DNA of 58,082 nt from an uncultured Oscillospiraceae bacterium (GTDB taxonomy: Bacteria; Bacillota; Clostridia; Oscillospirales; Oscillospiraceae): assembly GCA_947629795.1 (NCBI GenBank), contig CANRFC010000015.1, positions 1 through 58,082 on the forward strand. The letters run 5' to 3'. The position numbers were made by a program, and so were the translations under genes. Shown in pieces: positions 33,991-41,611 of the stretch. The notes under the pieces were generated by a model. That model worked only from the letters and a program-made list of their open reading frames with translations, did not search any database and had not been told where the DNA came from. Each line of letters starts with the position of its first letter. Within the stretch, counting starts at the first letter, position 1.

Positions 33991-34008
33991 TTGTGAAAAG
34001 TTTCACAT
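33991..34008. promoter_or_regulatory. Rex-like operator in front of the SDR gene
   Basis: TTGTGAAAAGTTTCACAT at 33991-34008: arms TTGTGAA and TTCACA around a 4-base centre, close to the TTGTGAA-N4-TTCACAA site of Rex redox repressors in Firmicutes. It lies just downstream of the predicted start of transcription of the SDR gene, a blocking position. It also fits the generic CRP half-site, so the regulator identity is inferred. Confidence 0.55.
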
Positions 34009-34018
34009 ATCAGAGAAC

Positions 34019-34046
34019 AGTATACCACATTGGGGGGAAAAGTCCA
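34019..34046 (-). promoter_or_regulatory. Putative promoter of the SDR gene
   Basis: On the minus strand, TGGACT (34041-34046), 16-bp spacer, TATACT (34019-34024). Transcription would start near 34012, just before the Rex-like site. Confidence 0.5.
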
Positions 34047-34095
34047 CTGTTTTGGGCCATTTTCAGAGAGGAAATTTTTCTCCCGCCGCTTTTGG

Positions 34096-34124
34096 TAGAC
34101 TTTTCCGCTCCGGGATGGTATGAT
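34096..34124 (+). promoter_or_regulatory. Putative promoter of brnQ
   Basis: TAGACT at 34096-34101, 17-bp spacer, TATGAT at 34119-34124, 45 bases before the ATG at 34170. Confidence 0.5.
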
Positions 34125-34169
34125 GAAAAAAAGACCCGTCCCCGGCGAAACTGCACTGGAGGTGGCGAA

Positions 34170-35468
34170 ATGGAGCGGTTGAAGCGGCGGGATCAGCTTT
34201 TTGTGGGGCTGACCCTTTTTTCTATGTTTTTTGGAGCGGGGAACCTGATCTTCCCGCCCCTCCTGGGGGCCCAGGCGGGGAAGAACGTCTGGTGGGCCAT
34301 GGTGGGCATGGCTCTGTCCGCCGTGGCCCTGCCCGTGCTGGGGGTGGTGGCGGTGGCCCGGGCCGGGGGGCTGCCCAGGCTGGCCCGGCGGGTCCACCCT
34401 GTGTTTGAAAGGGTCTTCGTCCTGGCGGCCTATCTGGCCATCGGGCCCTGCCTGGCCATCCCCCGGACGGCCGGCACCTCTTTCCAGATGGCGGTGGTGC
34501 CCTTTGCCGGGGAGACGGGGCCGGGGGCAAGGGCGGTGTACTCCCTGGGGTTCTTCGCCGTGTCCCTGGCGGTGGCCCTGAAGCCCGACAAGCTCACTGA
34601 CCGGCTGGGGAAGTTCACCGCCCCGGCCCTGCTGGTGCTCATCTGCGTGCTCACCGGGCGATGTGTGCTCTCGCCTCCCGGCGGGTATGGGGAGGCCCTC
34701 ACCGGAGGCTATCAGGCCCACGCTGCCGCCCAGGGCTTCCTGGACGGATATCAGACCATGGACGCCATCGCGGCGCTGGTGTTCGGCATCGTCATTTCGG
34801 TGAACATCCGCTCCCGGGGGGTGGAGGAGGACCGGGCGGTGGTCCGTTCCACCGTCCGGGCGGGGTGGATCGCCGGCGGAGTGCTGCTGGCGGTGTACGC
34901 CGCCCTGGCCCACGTGGGGGCGGTGTGCGCCGGGGCCTACGGCCTGGCGGAGGGGGCCAACGGCGCGGGGGTGCTCACCGAGCTGGCCCTGGAGCTCTTC
35001 GGCAGGGCGGGCAGCGGTATCCTGGGGGCGGTGTTCGTCATCGCCTGCTTCAACACCTGCACCGGGCTCATTTCCTCCTGCGGGGAGTATTTCTGCCAGC
35101 GCTTTCCCGCCCTGAGCTACCGGGCGTGGGCCTGCCTCTTCGCCGCGGTGAGCTTCGGCATCTCCATCGCGGGGCTGGACGCCATCCTGAAGGTCTCGGT
35201 GCCCGTGCTGGGGATGCTCTACCCCCCGGCCATCGTCCTCATCCTGCTGGGGCTGGGGCACCGATGGCTGGAGGGGCGGCCCCTGGTCTACCCGGTGACG
35301 GTGCTCACCGCCGCGGCGGTGAGTGTGCTCGCGGCCCTCTTCCCGGCGCTGCCCCTGCCCCTGGCCGGAATGGGGCTGGGATGGGTGGCGCCCACCCTGG
35401 CCGCCCTGGCGGTGAGTCTGCTCTTCTCCCGGCGGGGGCACGCCCCGGGCAGAGATTGTGAAAGCTGA
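34170..35468 (+). CDS. brnQ: Branched-chain amino acid transporter, LIVCS family
   Basis: 432 residues with about 12 membrane helices. The N-terminus LFVGLTLFSMFFGAGNLIFPPLLGAQAG is the hallmark of BrnQ, and IGPCLAIPRTAGTSFQM a second one. It is a Na+- or H+-coupled symporter for Leu, Ile and Val. The ATG at 34170 follows GGAGGTG; the much longer open frame starting at 33204 is antisense to the SDR gene and rejected. Single-gene unit with its own promoter. Confidence 0.93.
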   Translation: MERLKRRDQLFVGLTLFSMFFGAGNLIFPPLLGAQAGKNVWWAMVGMALSAVALPVLGVVAVARAGGLPRLARRVHPVFERVFVLAAYLAIGPCLAIPRTAGTSFQMAVVPFAGETGPGARAVYSLGFFAVSLAVALKPDKLTDRLGKFTAPALLVLICVLTGRCVLSPPGGYGEALTGGYQAHAAAQGFLDGYQTMDAIAALVFGIVISVNIRSRGVEEDRAVVRSTVRAGWIAGGVLLAVYAALAHVGAVCAGAYGLAEGANGAGVLTELALELFGRAGSGILGAVFVIACFNTCTGLISSCGEYFCQRFPALSYRAWACLFAAVSFGISIAGLDAILKVSVPVLGMLYPPAIVLILLGLGHRWLEGRPLVYPVTVLTAAAVSVLAALFPALPLPLAGMGLGWVAPTLAALAVSLLFSRRGHAPGRDCES

Positions 35469-35507
35469 CAAGTAAAAATCGAAAAAACGAGAATTCTTTT
35501 GTAAAAC

Positions 35508-35536
35508 TTGACAAGGGGCGGGAAAGGGACTATAAT
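35508..35536 (+). promoter_or_regulatory. Consensus promoter of the FbpABC/AfuABC-like operon
   Basis: TTGACA at 35508-35513, 17-bp spacer, TATAAT at 35531-35536: a perfect sigma-A match 36 bases before the ATG at 35572. No obvious iron box overlaps it, unlike the feo promoters. Confidence 0.85.
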
Positions 35537-35571
35537 ATGCCCGTCCCAAAAAAAGTAAGGAGGAAGCTACT

Positions 35572-36729
35572 ATGAAGAAACTGCTTGCAACGCTCCTGTC
35601 CGCTTCCATGCTCCTTGGTCTGTGCGCCTGCGGCGGCGGAGCCGCCGAGAGCAAGGCCCCTGAAGAGTCCAAGGCCCCCGTGGAGAGTAAGGCTCCCGAG
35701 GAGAGCCAGGCCGCCGAGCCCGCCGACCCCATGGCCGAGCTGGTGGAGGCCGCCAAGGCCGAGGGTTCCCTGGTGGTCTACGGCTCCTGCGAGGAGGAGT
35801 ACCTGGCCGCTGCCTGTGAGCACTTCCAGGAGCTCTACGGCATCCAGGTCCAGTATCAGCGCCTGTCCACCGGTGAGGTGCAGAGCAAGATCGAGGAGGA
35901 GAACGGCAATCCCTCCGGCGACGTGTGGTTCGGCGGCACCACCGATCCCTACAACGTGGCTGCCAAGGAGGGCCTGCTGGAGCCCTACTCCGCCATCAAC
36001 GCCTCCCATCTGCTGGGCGACCAGTACAAGGACGCCGACGGCAACTGGTACGGCATCTACAAGGGCATCCTGGGCTTCATGGTCAACTCTGAGGAGTTGG
36101 AGCGCATGGGCATCGAGGCGCCCGCCGACTGGGCCGACCTCACCGACCCCAAGTATGAGGGCCTGATTTGGCTGTCCAACTACAACACCGCCGGCACCGC
36201 CAAGCTGGTCATCAACACCATGATCCAGAAGTACGGCCACGACGAGGGCATCCAGTACCTCAAGGATCTGGACAAGAATATCCAGGTCTACACCAAGTCC
36301 GGCTCCGGCCCCTCCAAGAACGTGGGCACCGGCGAGTGCGTGGTGGGCATCGGCTTCCTCCACGACGGCATTACCCAGATCGTGGACAACGGCTATGACA
36401 ATGTGGAGCTCATCATCCCCTCCAGCGGCACCTCCTTCGAGATCGGCGCCACCGCCATCTTCAAGGGCGCCAAGCACCCCAACGCCGCCAAGCTGTGGAT
36501 CGAGTACGCCCTGTCTCCCGAGTGCGTGGAGCTGGCTGACGACAACGGCTCCTATCAGTTCCTGGTCATCGACAACGCCCAGCAGCCCTCTCAGGCCGCT
36601 GACTTCGGTCTCGATCCCGAGAACGTGATGGACTACGACTTCGAGGACGCCAAGAACAACATCACCACCTACGTAGAGGAAGTCATGAACGCCCTGGGCG
36701 GCGGCGACGACCGCTTCCAGACCGAATAA
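35572..36729 (+). CDS. FbpA/AfuA-like ABC solute-binding lipoprotein
   Basis: 385 residues. Lipobox LCAC places the lipidated Cys at about residue 20. It is followed by a linker of repeated ESKAPEE/ESKAPVE units (about 26-46), then a periplasmic-binding fold (EGSLVVYGSCEEEYLAAACEHFQELYGIQVQYQRLSTGEVQSKI, then GDVWFGGTTDPYNVAAKEGLLEPY). This is the FbpA/FutA/AfuA class: members bind ferric iron, but AfuA binds sugar phosphates. Which applies here cannot be read from the sequence; no Tyr-Tyr pair of iron binders is obvious to me. The ATG follows AAGGAGG. Permease and ATPase genes follow. Confidence 0.85.
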   Translation: MKKLLATLLSASMLLGLCACGGGAAESKAPEESKAPVESKAPEESQAAEPADPMAELVEAAKAEGSLVVYGSCEEEYLAAACEHFQELYGIQVQYQRLSTGEVQSKIEEENGNPSGDVWFGGTTDPYNVAAKEGLLEPYSAINASHLLGDQYKDADGNWYGIYKGILGFMVNSEELERMGIEAPADWADLTDPKYEGLIWLSNYNTAGTAKLVINTMIQKYGHDEGIQYLKDLDKNIQVYTKSGSGPSKNVGTGECVVGIGFLHDGITQIVDNGYDNVELIIPSSGTSFEIGATAIFKGAKHPNAAKLWIEYALSPECVELADDNGSYQFLVIDNAQQPSQAADFGLDPENVMDYDFEDAKNNITTYVEEVMNALGGGDDRFQTE

Positions 36730-36863
36730 CTTACTTTCTCCTGAAGGAGAAAGTAAGCAAAGAGGACTTCCATAGAGGGCCATACGTTCTTGCGGAAGGT
36801 CCTCAATATCTGGTTTGACTGCTGAAACGCGGATCCAAGGGGGAGGGAGCCTGTCTCCCTCCC
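36730..36863 (+). other. Hairpin-rich spacer between binding-protein and permease genes
   Basis: CTTACTTTCTCC/GGAGAAAGTAAG (36730-36757, loop TGAA) starts at the stop codon. A second pairing is GAGGAC with GTCCTC around 36761-36803, and a third GGGAGGGAG/CTCCCTCCC (36841-36863) is followed by TCTTTCC. Together they look like partial termination and 3' protection that raise binding-protein output over permease output. Confidence 0.6.
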
Positions 36864-36903
36864 TCTTTCCTTACTTATCCTACATCGAAAGGGGGCGCTG
36901 CGT

Positions 36904-38622
36904 ATGGCAACGCGTCAGGGAGCGGCGCTGGACCGGAAAAAGCTGATGGCCGATCCCATCATGGTCACCACCATCGTGGTCCTGATCGCCTTCCTCACCC
37001 TGTTTATCCTCTATCCTCTGGCCATCCTGCTGGTGGACAGCTTCTACGCACCGGACCAGGGCGGGTTCACCCTGTCCATCTTCCAGCGAATTTTGGCTAT
37101 GAAGTCCTTCCGCACCGCCATTACCAACACGTTGAAGGTGGGCTTCCTGGTGGGCATCGCCTCCACCCTCATCGGCCTGCTCTTCGCCTATGTGGAGGTC
37201 TACGTCAAGGTGCGCACCAAGTTTATGGGAGGGCTGTTCCAGGTGGTGTCCATGCTACCGGTGGTCTCCCCGCCCTTCGTGCTCTCCCTGTCCATGATCA
37301 TGCTCTTCGGCAAGGCGGGCATCATCACCCGGCACCTCCTGCACATCTATGACAACAATGTCTACGGCTTCTGGGGCATTGCCATCGTGCAGACCCTGAC
37401 CTTCTTCCCGGTGTGCTACATGATGCTCAAGGGCCTGCTCAAGAACATCGACCCCTCTCTGGAGGAGGCCGCCCGGGACATGGGGGCGGGGCGGTGGAAG
37501 GTGTTCACCTCGGTGACCCTGCCCCTCATCCTCCCCGGTCTGGGCAACGCCTTCCTGGTGACCTTTATCGAGTCCATTGCCGACTTCGCCAACCCCATGA
37601 TCATCGGCGGCTCCTACGACACCCTGGCCACCAGCATCTACCTCCAGATCACCGGCGCCTACGATAAGGAGGGCGCGGCGGCCATGGCTGTGGTGCTGCT
37701 GTGCATCACCTTGCTGATGTTCTTCGTGCAGAAGTACTACCTGGAGGCCAAGACGGCGGCCACCCTCACCGGCAAGGCCAGCCGGGCCCGGATGCTCATC
37801 GAGGACAAGTCGGTGACCCGGCCTCTGACCCTCCTGTGCTCCCTCATGGCAATCTTCGTGGTGATGATGTACATCTGTGTGCCCTTCGGCGCCCTGTTCA
37901 GGACCTGGGGGCGGGACTTCCACCTGACCACCAAGTGGTTTGGCCTGGTTTTCAGCCGCTATAAGGGCTTCAAGGCATTCAAGGACTCCTTCCTGCTCTC
38001 CCTGGTGGCCTCCCCCCTCACCGCGCTGCTGTCCATGATCATCTCCTATCTGGTGGTGAAGAAGAAGTTCAAGGCCAAGGGCTTCATCGAGGCGGTGTCC
38101 ATGCTGGCCATGGCGGTCCCCGGCACGGTGCTGGGCATCGGATACATCCGGGGCTTCTCCAGCGGCGTGTTCCACACCGGGTTCCTCCAGGGGCTCTACG
38201 GCTCGGCCGCCATCCTCATCATCGTGTTTGTGGTCCGGAGCCTGCCCACCGGCGCCCGAAGCGGCATCTCGGCTCTGCGGCAGATCGACAAGAGCATCGA
38301 GGAGTCGGCCTACGACATGGGTGCGGACAGCCTGACGGTCTTTATGACCGTGACCCTGCCCCTCATCAAGGACTCCTTCCTCTCCGGCCTGGTCACCGCC
38401 TTCGTGCGGAGCATCACCGCCATCTCGGCCATCATCCTGCTGGTGACCCCGGAGTTCCTGCTCATCACGGTGCAGATCAACGAGTTTGCCGAAAAGGGCT
38501 CCTACGGCATCGCCTGCGCCTTTGCCACCATCCTCATCGCCATCACCTATGGCTCGGTGCTGCTGATGAATCTGGTGATGAAATACTTCGGCACCAGCCG
38601 GAAACTGAAGGAGGAAGACTGA
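36904..38622 (+). CDS. FbpB-like ABC permease with two fused transmembrane domains
   Basis: 572 residues with about 12 helices, made of two MetI-type permease halves. Each has an EAA loop: EEAARDMGAGRWKVFTSVTLPLILPGL (about 187-213) and EESAYDMGADSLTVFMTVTLPLIKDSF (about 463-489). Fused double permeases are typical of the Fe3+/AfuB class. The ATG at 36904 follows AAAGGGGG. The ATPase gene starts one base after its stop. Confidence 0.92.
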   Translation: MATRQGAALDRKKLMADPIMVTTIVVLIAFLTLFILYPLAILLVDSFYAPDQGGFTLSIFQRILAMKSFRTAITNTLKVGFLVGIASTLIGLLFAYVEVYVKVRTKFMGGLFQVVSMLPVVSPPFVLSLSMIMLFGKAGIITRHLLHIYDNNVYGFWGIAIVQTLTFFPVCYMMLKGLLKNIDPSLEEAARDMGAGRWKVFTSVTLPLILPGLGNAFLVTFIESIADFANPMIIGGSYDTLATSIYLQITGAYDKEGAAAMAVVLLCITLLMFFVQKYYLEAKTAATLTGKASRARMLIEDKSVTRPLTLLCSLMAIFVVMMYICVPFGALFRTWGRDFHLTTKWFGLVFSRYKGFKAFKDSFLLSLVASPLTALLSMIISYLVVKKKFKAKGFIEAVSMLAMAVPGTVLGIGYIRGFSSGVFHTGFLQGLYGSAAILIIVFVVRSLPTGARSGISALRQIDKSIEESAYDMGADSLTVFMTVTLPLIKDSFLSGLVTAFVRSITAISAIILLVTPEFLLITVQINEFAEKGSYGIACAFATILIAITYGSVLLMNLVMKYFGTSRKLKEED

Positions 38623-38623
38623 C

Positions 38624-39685
38624 ATGGCAAAAGAGAAAAAGGGCGTGCGCCTGGAGCACATTTCGAAAATCTACCAGGACCCCAAGACCGGCAAGGACTT
38701 CTACGCCGTCCACGACACCACCCTGGACATCACCCCCGGCTCCTTCGTGACCCTGCTGGGCCCCTCGGGCTGCGGCAAGACCACCACCCTGCGGATGATC
38801 GCCGGGTTTGAGAGCCCCGACGAGGGGGAGATCTACCTGGGGGGCGAGGCCATCAACGCCCTGACCCCCAACAAGCGGGACACGGCCATGGTCTTCCAGT
38901 CCTATGCTCTGCTGCCCCACTACAACATCTTCGACAACGTGGCCTACGGCCTGAAGCTGCGGAAGATGGACAAGGCCACCATCCAGGAGAAGGTCACCAA
39001 CATCCTGAAGCTGGTGGGCCTGGAGGGTATGGAGTCCCGGATGACCAACCAGCTCTCCGGCGGCCAGCAGCAGCGGGTGGCCCTGGCCCGGGCCCTGGTG
39101 CTGGAGCCCGGCGTGCTCCTCTTTGATGAGCCCCTGTCCAACCTGGACGCCAAGCTCCGGGTGAGCATGCGCACTGAGATCCGCCGCATCCAGCAGGAGG
39201 CGGGCATCACCGCCATCTACGTCACCCACGACCAGTCCGAGGCCATGGCCCTCTCAGACCAGATCATCATCATGAACAAGGGCGTGGTGGCCCAGATCGG
39301 CTCCCCCCAGGAGATCTACTATCATCCCAACAGCGAGTTCGTGGCCGACTTCATCGGCGAGGCCAACTTCCTCAAGGGCGAGCTCCTGGACGCCGACACC
39401 GCCGACATCGGCGGCCACAAGGTGGCCGTCAACGCCCAGGGGCTGGCCCCGGGGCAGAGCTGCACCCTGGTGCTCCGGCCCGAGGCGGCGGTGCTGGCCG
39501 ACGCCGGGCAGCTTCCCTGTCAGGTCATCCTGTCCTGCTTCATGGGCTCCTACCAGAACTACCATGTGATGGTGGGGGATACCCTGGTGAAGATCACCGA
39601 CTTCAACCCCAAGAACAAGAAGATCTACAACGTGGGAGATACCGCCTTTGTGGACTTCCAGAAGGACAACGTCCACGTGCTCTGA
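38624..39685 (+). CDS. ABC transporter ATPase (FbpC/PotA class)
   Basis: 353 residues. Walker A GPSGCGKTTT, Q-loop FQSYALLPH, signature LSGGQQQR, Walker B LLFDEP, D-loop SNLDAKL, switch His in VTHDQSEA; a TOBE-like regulatory domain fills about 240-353. It is coupled to the fused permease and completes the transporter. The ATG at 38624 follows GGAGGAAG. Confidence 0.95.
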   Translation: MAKEKKGVRLEHISKIYQDPKTGKDFYAVHDTTLDITPGSFVTLLGPSGCGKTTTLRMIAGFESPDEGEIYLGGEAINALTPNKRDTAMVFQSYALLPHYNIFDNVAYGLKLRKMDKATIQEKVTNILKLVGLEGMESRMTNQLSGGQQQRVALARALVLEPGVLLFDEPLSNLDAKLRVSMRTEIRRIQQEAGITAIYVTHDQSEAMALSDQIIIMNKGVVAQIGSPQEIYYHPNSEFVADFIGEANFLKGELLDADTADIGGHKVAVNAQGLAPGQSCTLVLRPEAAVLADAGQLPCQVILSCFMGSYQNYHVMVGDTLVKITDFNPKNKKIYNVGDTAFVDFQKDNVHVL

Positions 39686-39702
39686 AGGGGAGGGGAGCGC
39701 CC

Positions 39703-40146
39703 ATGATCTATGATTCTCTGGCCCATATCGGGACCTACAAGGGGGTCCATCCCCGCATCTGGCGGGCCCTGGAGCTCCTGCGGGATACCGACTTCGCCGC
39801 CCAGGCCGACGGCACCTATGAGGTGGAGGGGAAGGACCTGTTCTACTTCCTTCAGAGCTACGAGACCAAGCCCGCCAACGACAGGCCCGAGGCCCACAAG
39901 CTCTACGCCGACATCATGATGATGCTTTCGGGCAGCGAGCGCATTGGGGTGGCCCCCCTGGAGTCGGTCACCGACACCGGGGAGGAGACCCAGGGAGATA
40001 TCCGCTTCTACCACGGCCGGACCGTGCCGGTGCTGCTGAAGGACGACCGGTTCGCGGTGTTCTTCCCCGGGGACGCCCACGCCCCCGGCGTGGCCGACGG
40101 TACCCCCGCCGCCGTGCGCAAGTGCGTGATGAAGGTGAAGCTGTAA
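39703..40146 (+). CDS. YhcH/YjgK/YiaL family protein (sialic acid anomerase type)
   Basis: 147 residues of the YhcH (DUF386, EbgC-like) cupin fold. MIYDSLAHIGTYKGVHPRIWRALELL starts it, HKLYADIMMMLSGSERIG carries the conserved His, and FAVFFPGDAHAPGV the second metal-site His pair. E. coli YhcH (NanQ) speeds anomerisation of N-acetylneuraminate. It is 17 bases behind the ATPase gene and shares that operon, but faces the sialic acid cluster across a terminator. The ATG at 39703 follows AGGGGAGGGG. Confidence 0.88.
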   Translation: MIYDSLAHIGTYKGVHPRIWRALELLRDTDFAAQADGTYEVEGKDLFYFLQSYETKPANDRPEAHKLYADIMMMLSGSERIGVAPLESVTDTGEETQGDIRFYHGRTVPVLLKDDRFAVFFPGDAHAPGVADGTPAAVRKCVMKVKL

Positions 40147-40166
40147 GAAGCACGAAAGACGCAAAA

Positions 40167-40200
40167 AAACGAGCCGCCGGAGAGATCCGGCGGCTCGTTT
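40167..40200. terminator. Bidirectional terminator between yhcH-like and ATPase genes
   Basis: AAACGAGCCGCCGG (40167-40180) pairs perfectly with CCGGCGGCTCGTTT (40187-40200), loop AGAGAT, with an A-run on one side and T-run on the other. Serves both convergent operons. Confidence 0.88.
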
Positions 40201-40215
40201 GTGTGATACGTAAGC

Positions 40216-41334
40216 TCAGATCAGGTTCTTCTCACTCTCGGGGTCGAAGAGGTGGATGGAGTCGGGACGGAAGGTGAAGCTCATCTCGGTGCCGTAGGGG
40301 ATGCCGCCCTGGAAGTTCTCGGGCAGGTCGGCGGTGGGCAGGCGGAGGACCACGTCCTGGCCCGCGCAGGTGGCATGGAGGTGATACTCGGAGCCCATCA
40401 TCTCGGAGACCTCCACCTTGCCGGTGAGCACGTCGGCGCCGGGCTGAGCGAAGCGGATGTGCTCGGGACGGATGCCCAGCACCACCTTCTGGGAGCCCAC
40501 GCCGTTGGCGGTGAGGGCCTTCTGGATGGCGTCGCCCAGGGGGATGTTGACCCCGTTGACCACGGCGTGGTAGCCGGAAGCGTCCTTCACCAGGTCGGAG
40601 TTGTTGAAGAAGTTCATCTGCGGGGTGCCGATGAAGCCGGCCACGAAGATGTTCACGGGGTGGTTGAAGACCTCCTGGGGGGTGCCGATCTGCTGGACAA
40701 AGCCGTCCTTCATGATGACGATGCGGTCGCCCAGGGTCATGGCCTCGGTCTGGTCGTGGGTGACGTAGACGAAGGTGGTGTTGATGCGCTGGCGGAGCTT
40801 GATGATCTCGGCACGCATCTGGTTCCGGAGCTTGGCGTCCAGGTTGGACAGAGGCTCGTCCATGAGCAGCACCTTGGGCTCCCGGACGATGGCGCGGCCG
40901 ATGGCCACACGCTGACGCTGGCCGCCGGACAGGGCCTTGGGCTTACGGTCCAGGTACTCGGTGATGCCCAGGATCTCGGCGGCCTCGTCCACCGCCTTCT
41001 TGATCTGGTCCTTGGGCATCTTCTTGAGCTTCAGGGGGAACTCCATGTTCTCCCGGACGGTCATGTGGGGATAGAGGGCGTAGGACTGGAAGACCATGGC
41101 GATGTCCCGGTCCTTGGGCTCCACGTCGTTCATGACCTTGTCGTCGATGCGCAGCTCGCCCTTGCTGATCTCCTCCAGACCGGCCACCATCCGCAGAGTG
41201 GTGGACTTGCCGCAGCCGGAGGGGCCCACCAGCACGATGAACTCCTTGTCGGCGATCTCCAGATTGAAGTCGCTGACGGCGGTGACGTTGCCCTCGTAGA
41301 TCTTGTAGATGCCCTTCAAAGATACAGTTGCCAT
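40216..41334 (-). CDS. Sugar ABC transporter ATPase (UgpC/MsmX type)
   Basis: About 372 residues. Walker A GPSGCGKSTT, FQSYALYPHM, LSGGQRQR, Walker B LLMDEP, SNLDAKL and THDQTEA, followed by a TOBE-type domain (about 240-372) with the RPEHIRF motif. UgpC/MsmX ATPases energise CUT1 sugar importers and often serve several; the sialic acid permeases at 44490-46346 have no other ATPase nearby. I start at the ATG at 41334, where homology begins, but it has no ribosome site directly before it. An in-frame GTG at 41421 is an alternative start, tied to the odd leader described at 41379-41458. Confidence 0.92.
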   Translation of the reverse strand: MATVSLKGIYKIYEGNVTAVSDFNLEIADKEFIVLVGPSGCGKSTTLRMVAGLEEISKGELRIDDKVMNDVEPKDRDIAMVFQSYALYPHMTVRENMEFPLKLKKMPKDQIKKAVDEAAEILGITEYLDRKPKALSGGQRQRVAIGRAIVREPKVLLMDEPLSNLDAKLRNQMRAEIIKLRQRINTTFVYVTHDQTEAMTLGDRIVIMKDGFVQQIGTPQEVFNHPVNIFVAGFIGTPQMNFFNNSDLVKDASGYHAVVNGVNIPLGDAIQKALTANGVGSQKVVLGIRPEHIRFAQPGADVLTGKVEVSEMMGSEYHLHATCAGQDVVLRLPTADLPENFQGGIPYGTEMSFTFRPDSIHLFDPESEKNLI

Positions 41335-41378
41335 TACGCTTGACCGTGGTCTTCGCGCCTCCGCGCTGGACCTTCCTG

Positions 41379-41458
41379 CCGGGGGAGTGGTTACCCCCGG
41401 AGGGTTACGACAGGTCTCCACACTGCCGCACCGCCGGCCGGCGGTGTTTTCCTCCTTT
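41379..41458 (-). promoter_or_regulatory. Structured leader: ribosome site separated from the start by hairpins
   Basis: On the minus strand a strong AAGGAGG site (about 41450-41456) is followed at once by the perfect 18-base palindrome CACCGCCGGCCGGCGGTG (41429-41446), then a second hairpin CCGGGGG/CCCCCGG (41379-41400, 8-base loop). The ATG lies about 115 bases past the ribosome site. Either the hairpins fold away and translation begins at the GTG at 41421, or the block is an inserted or regulatory RNA element. Confidence 0.5.
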
Positions 41459-41530
41459 TTTGTGGTCCCGTTCCTCTATGGAGTGGAGTAGAGGGCGGGC
41501 CAGTGTTTGAGGTACGCTGTACCAAGTGTT

Positions 41531-41559
41531 ATTTTACCATCCCCGGCAGAAAAATTCAA
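41531..41559 (-). promoter_or_regulatory. Promoter of the UgpC-like ATPase gene
   Basis: Minus strand TTGAAT (41554-41559), 17-bp spacer, TAAAAT (41531-41536). It predicts a leader of about 190 bases before the ATG at 41334, unusually long for this window. The gap from 41335 to nagA holds no gene. Confidence 0.6.
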
Positions 41560-41611
41560 CAAAAATTTTGCAGACAGGGAGGGAAAAATACGACAAAACG
41601 ATAGCCCCGGC

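Noticed and set aside
33228-35756. Very long minus-strand frame covering both the SDR and brnQ genes
   Set aside because: Only its last 244 codons are a real SDR protein with an ATG and ribosome site at 33962; the rest is antisense to brnQ with GC-driven Arg/Gly/Pro/His composition.
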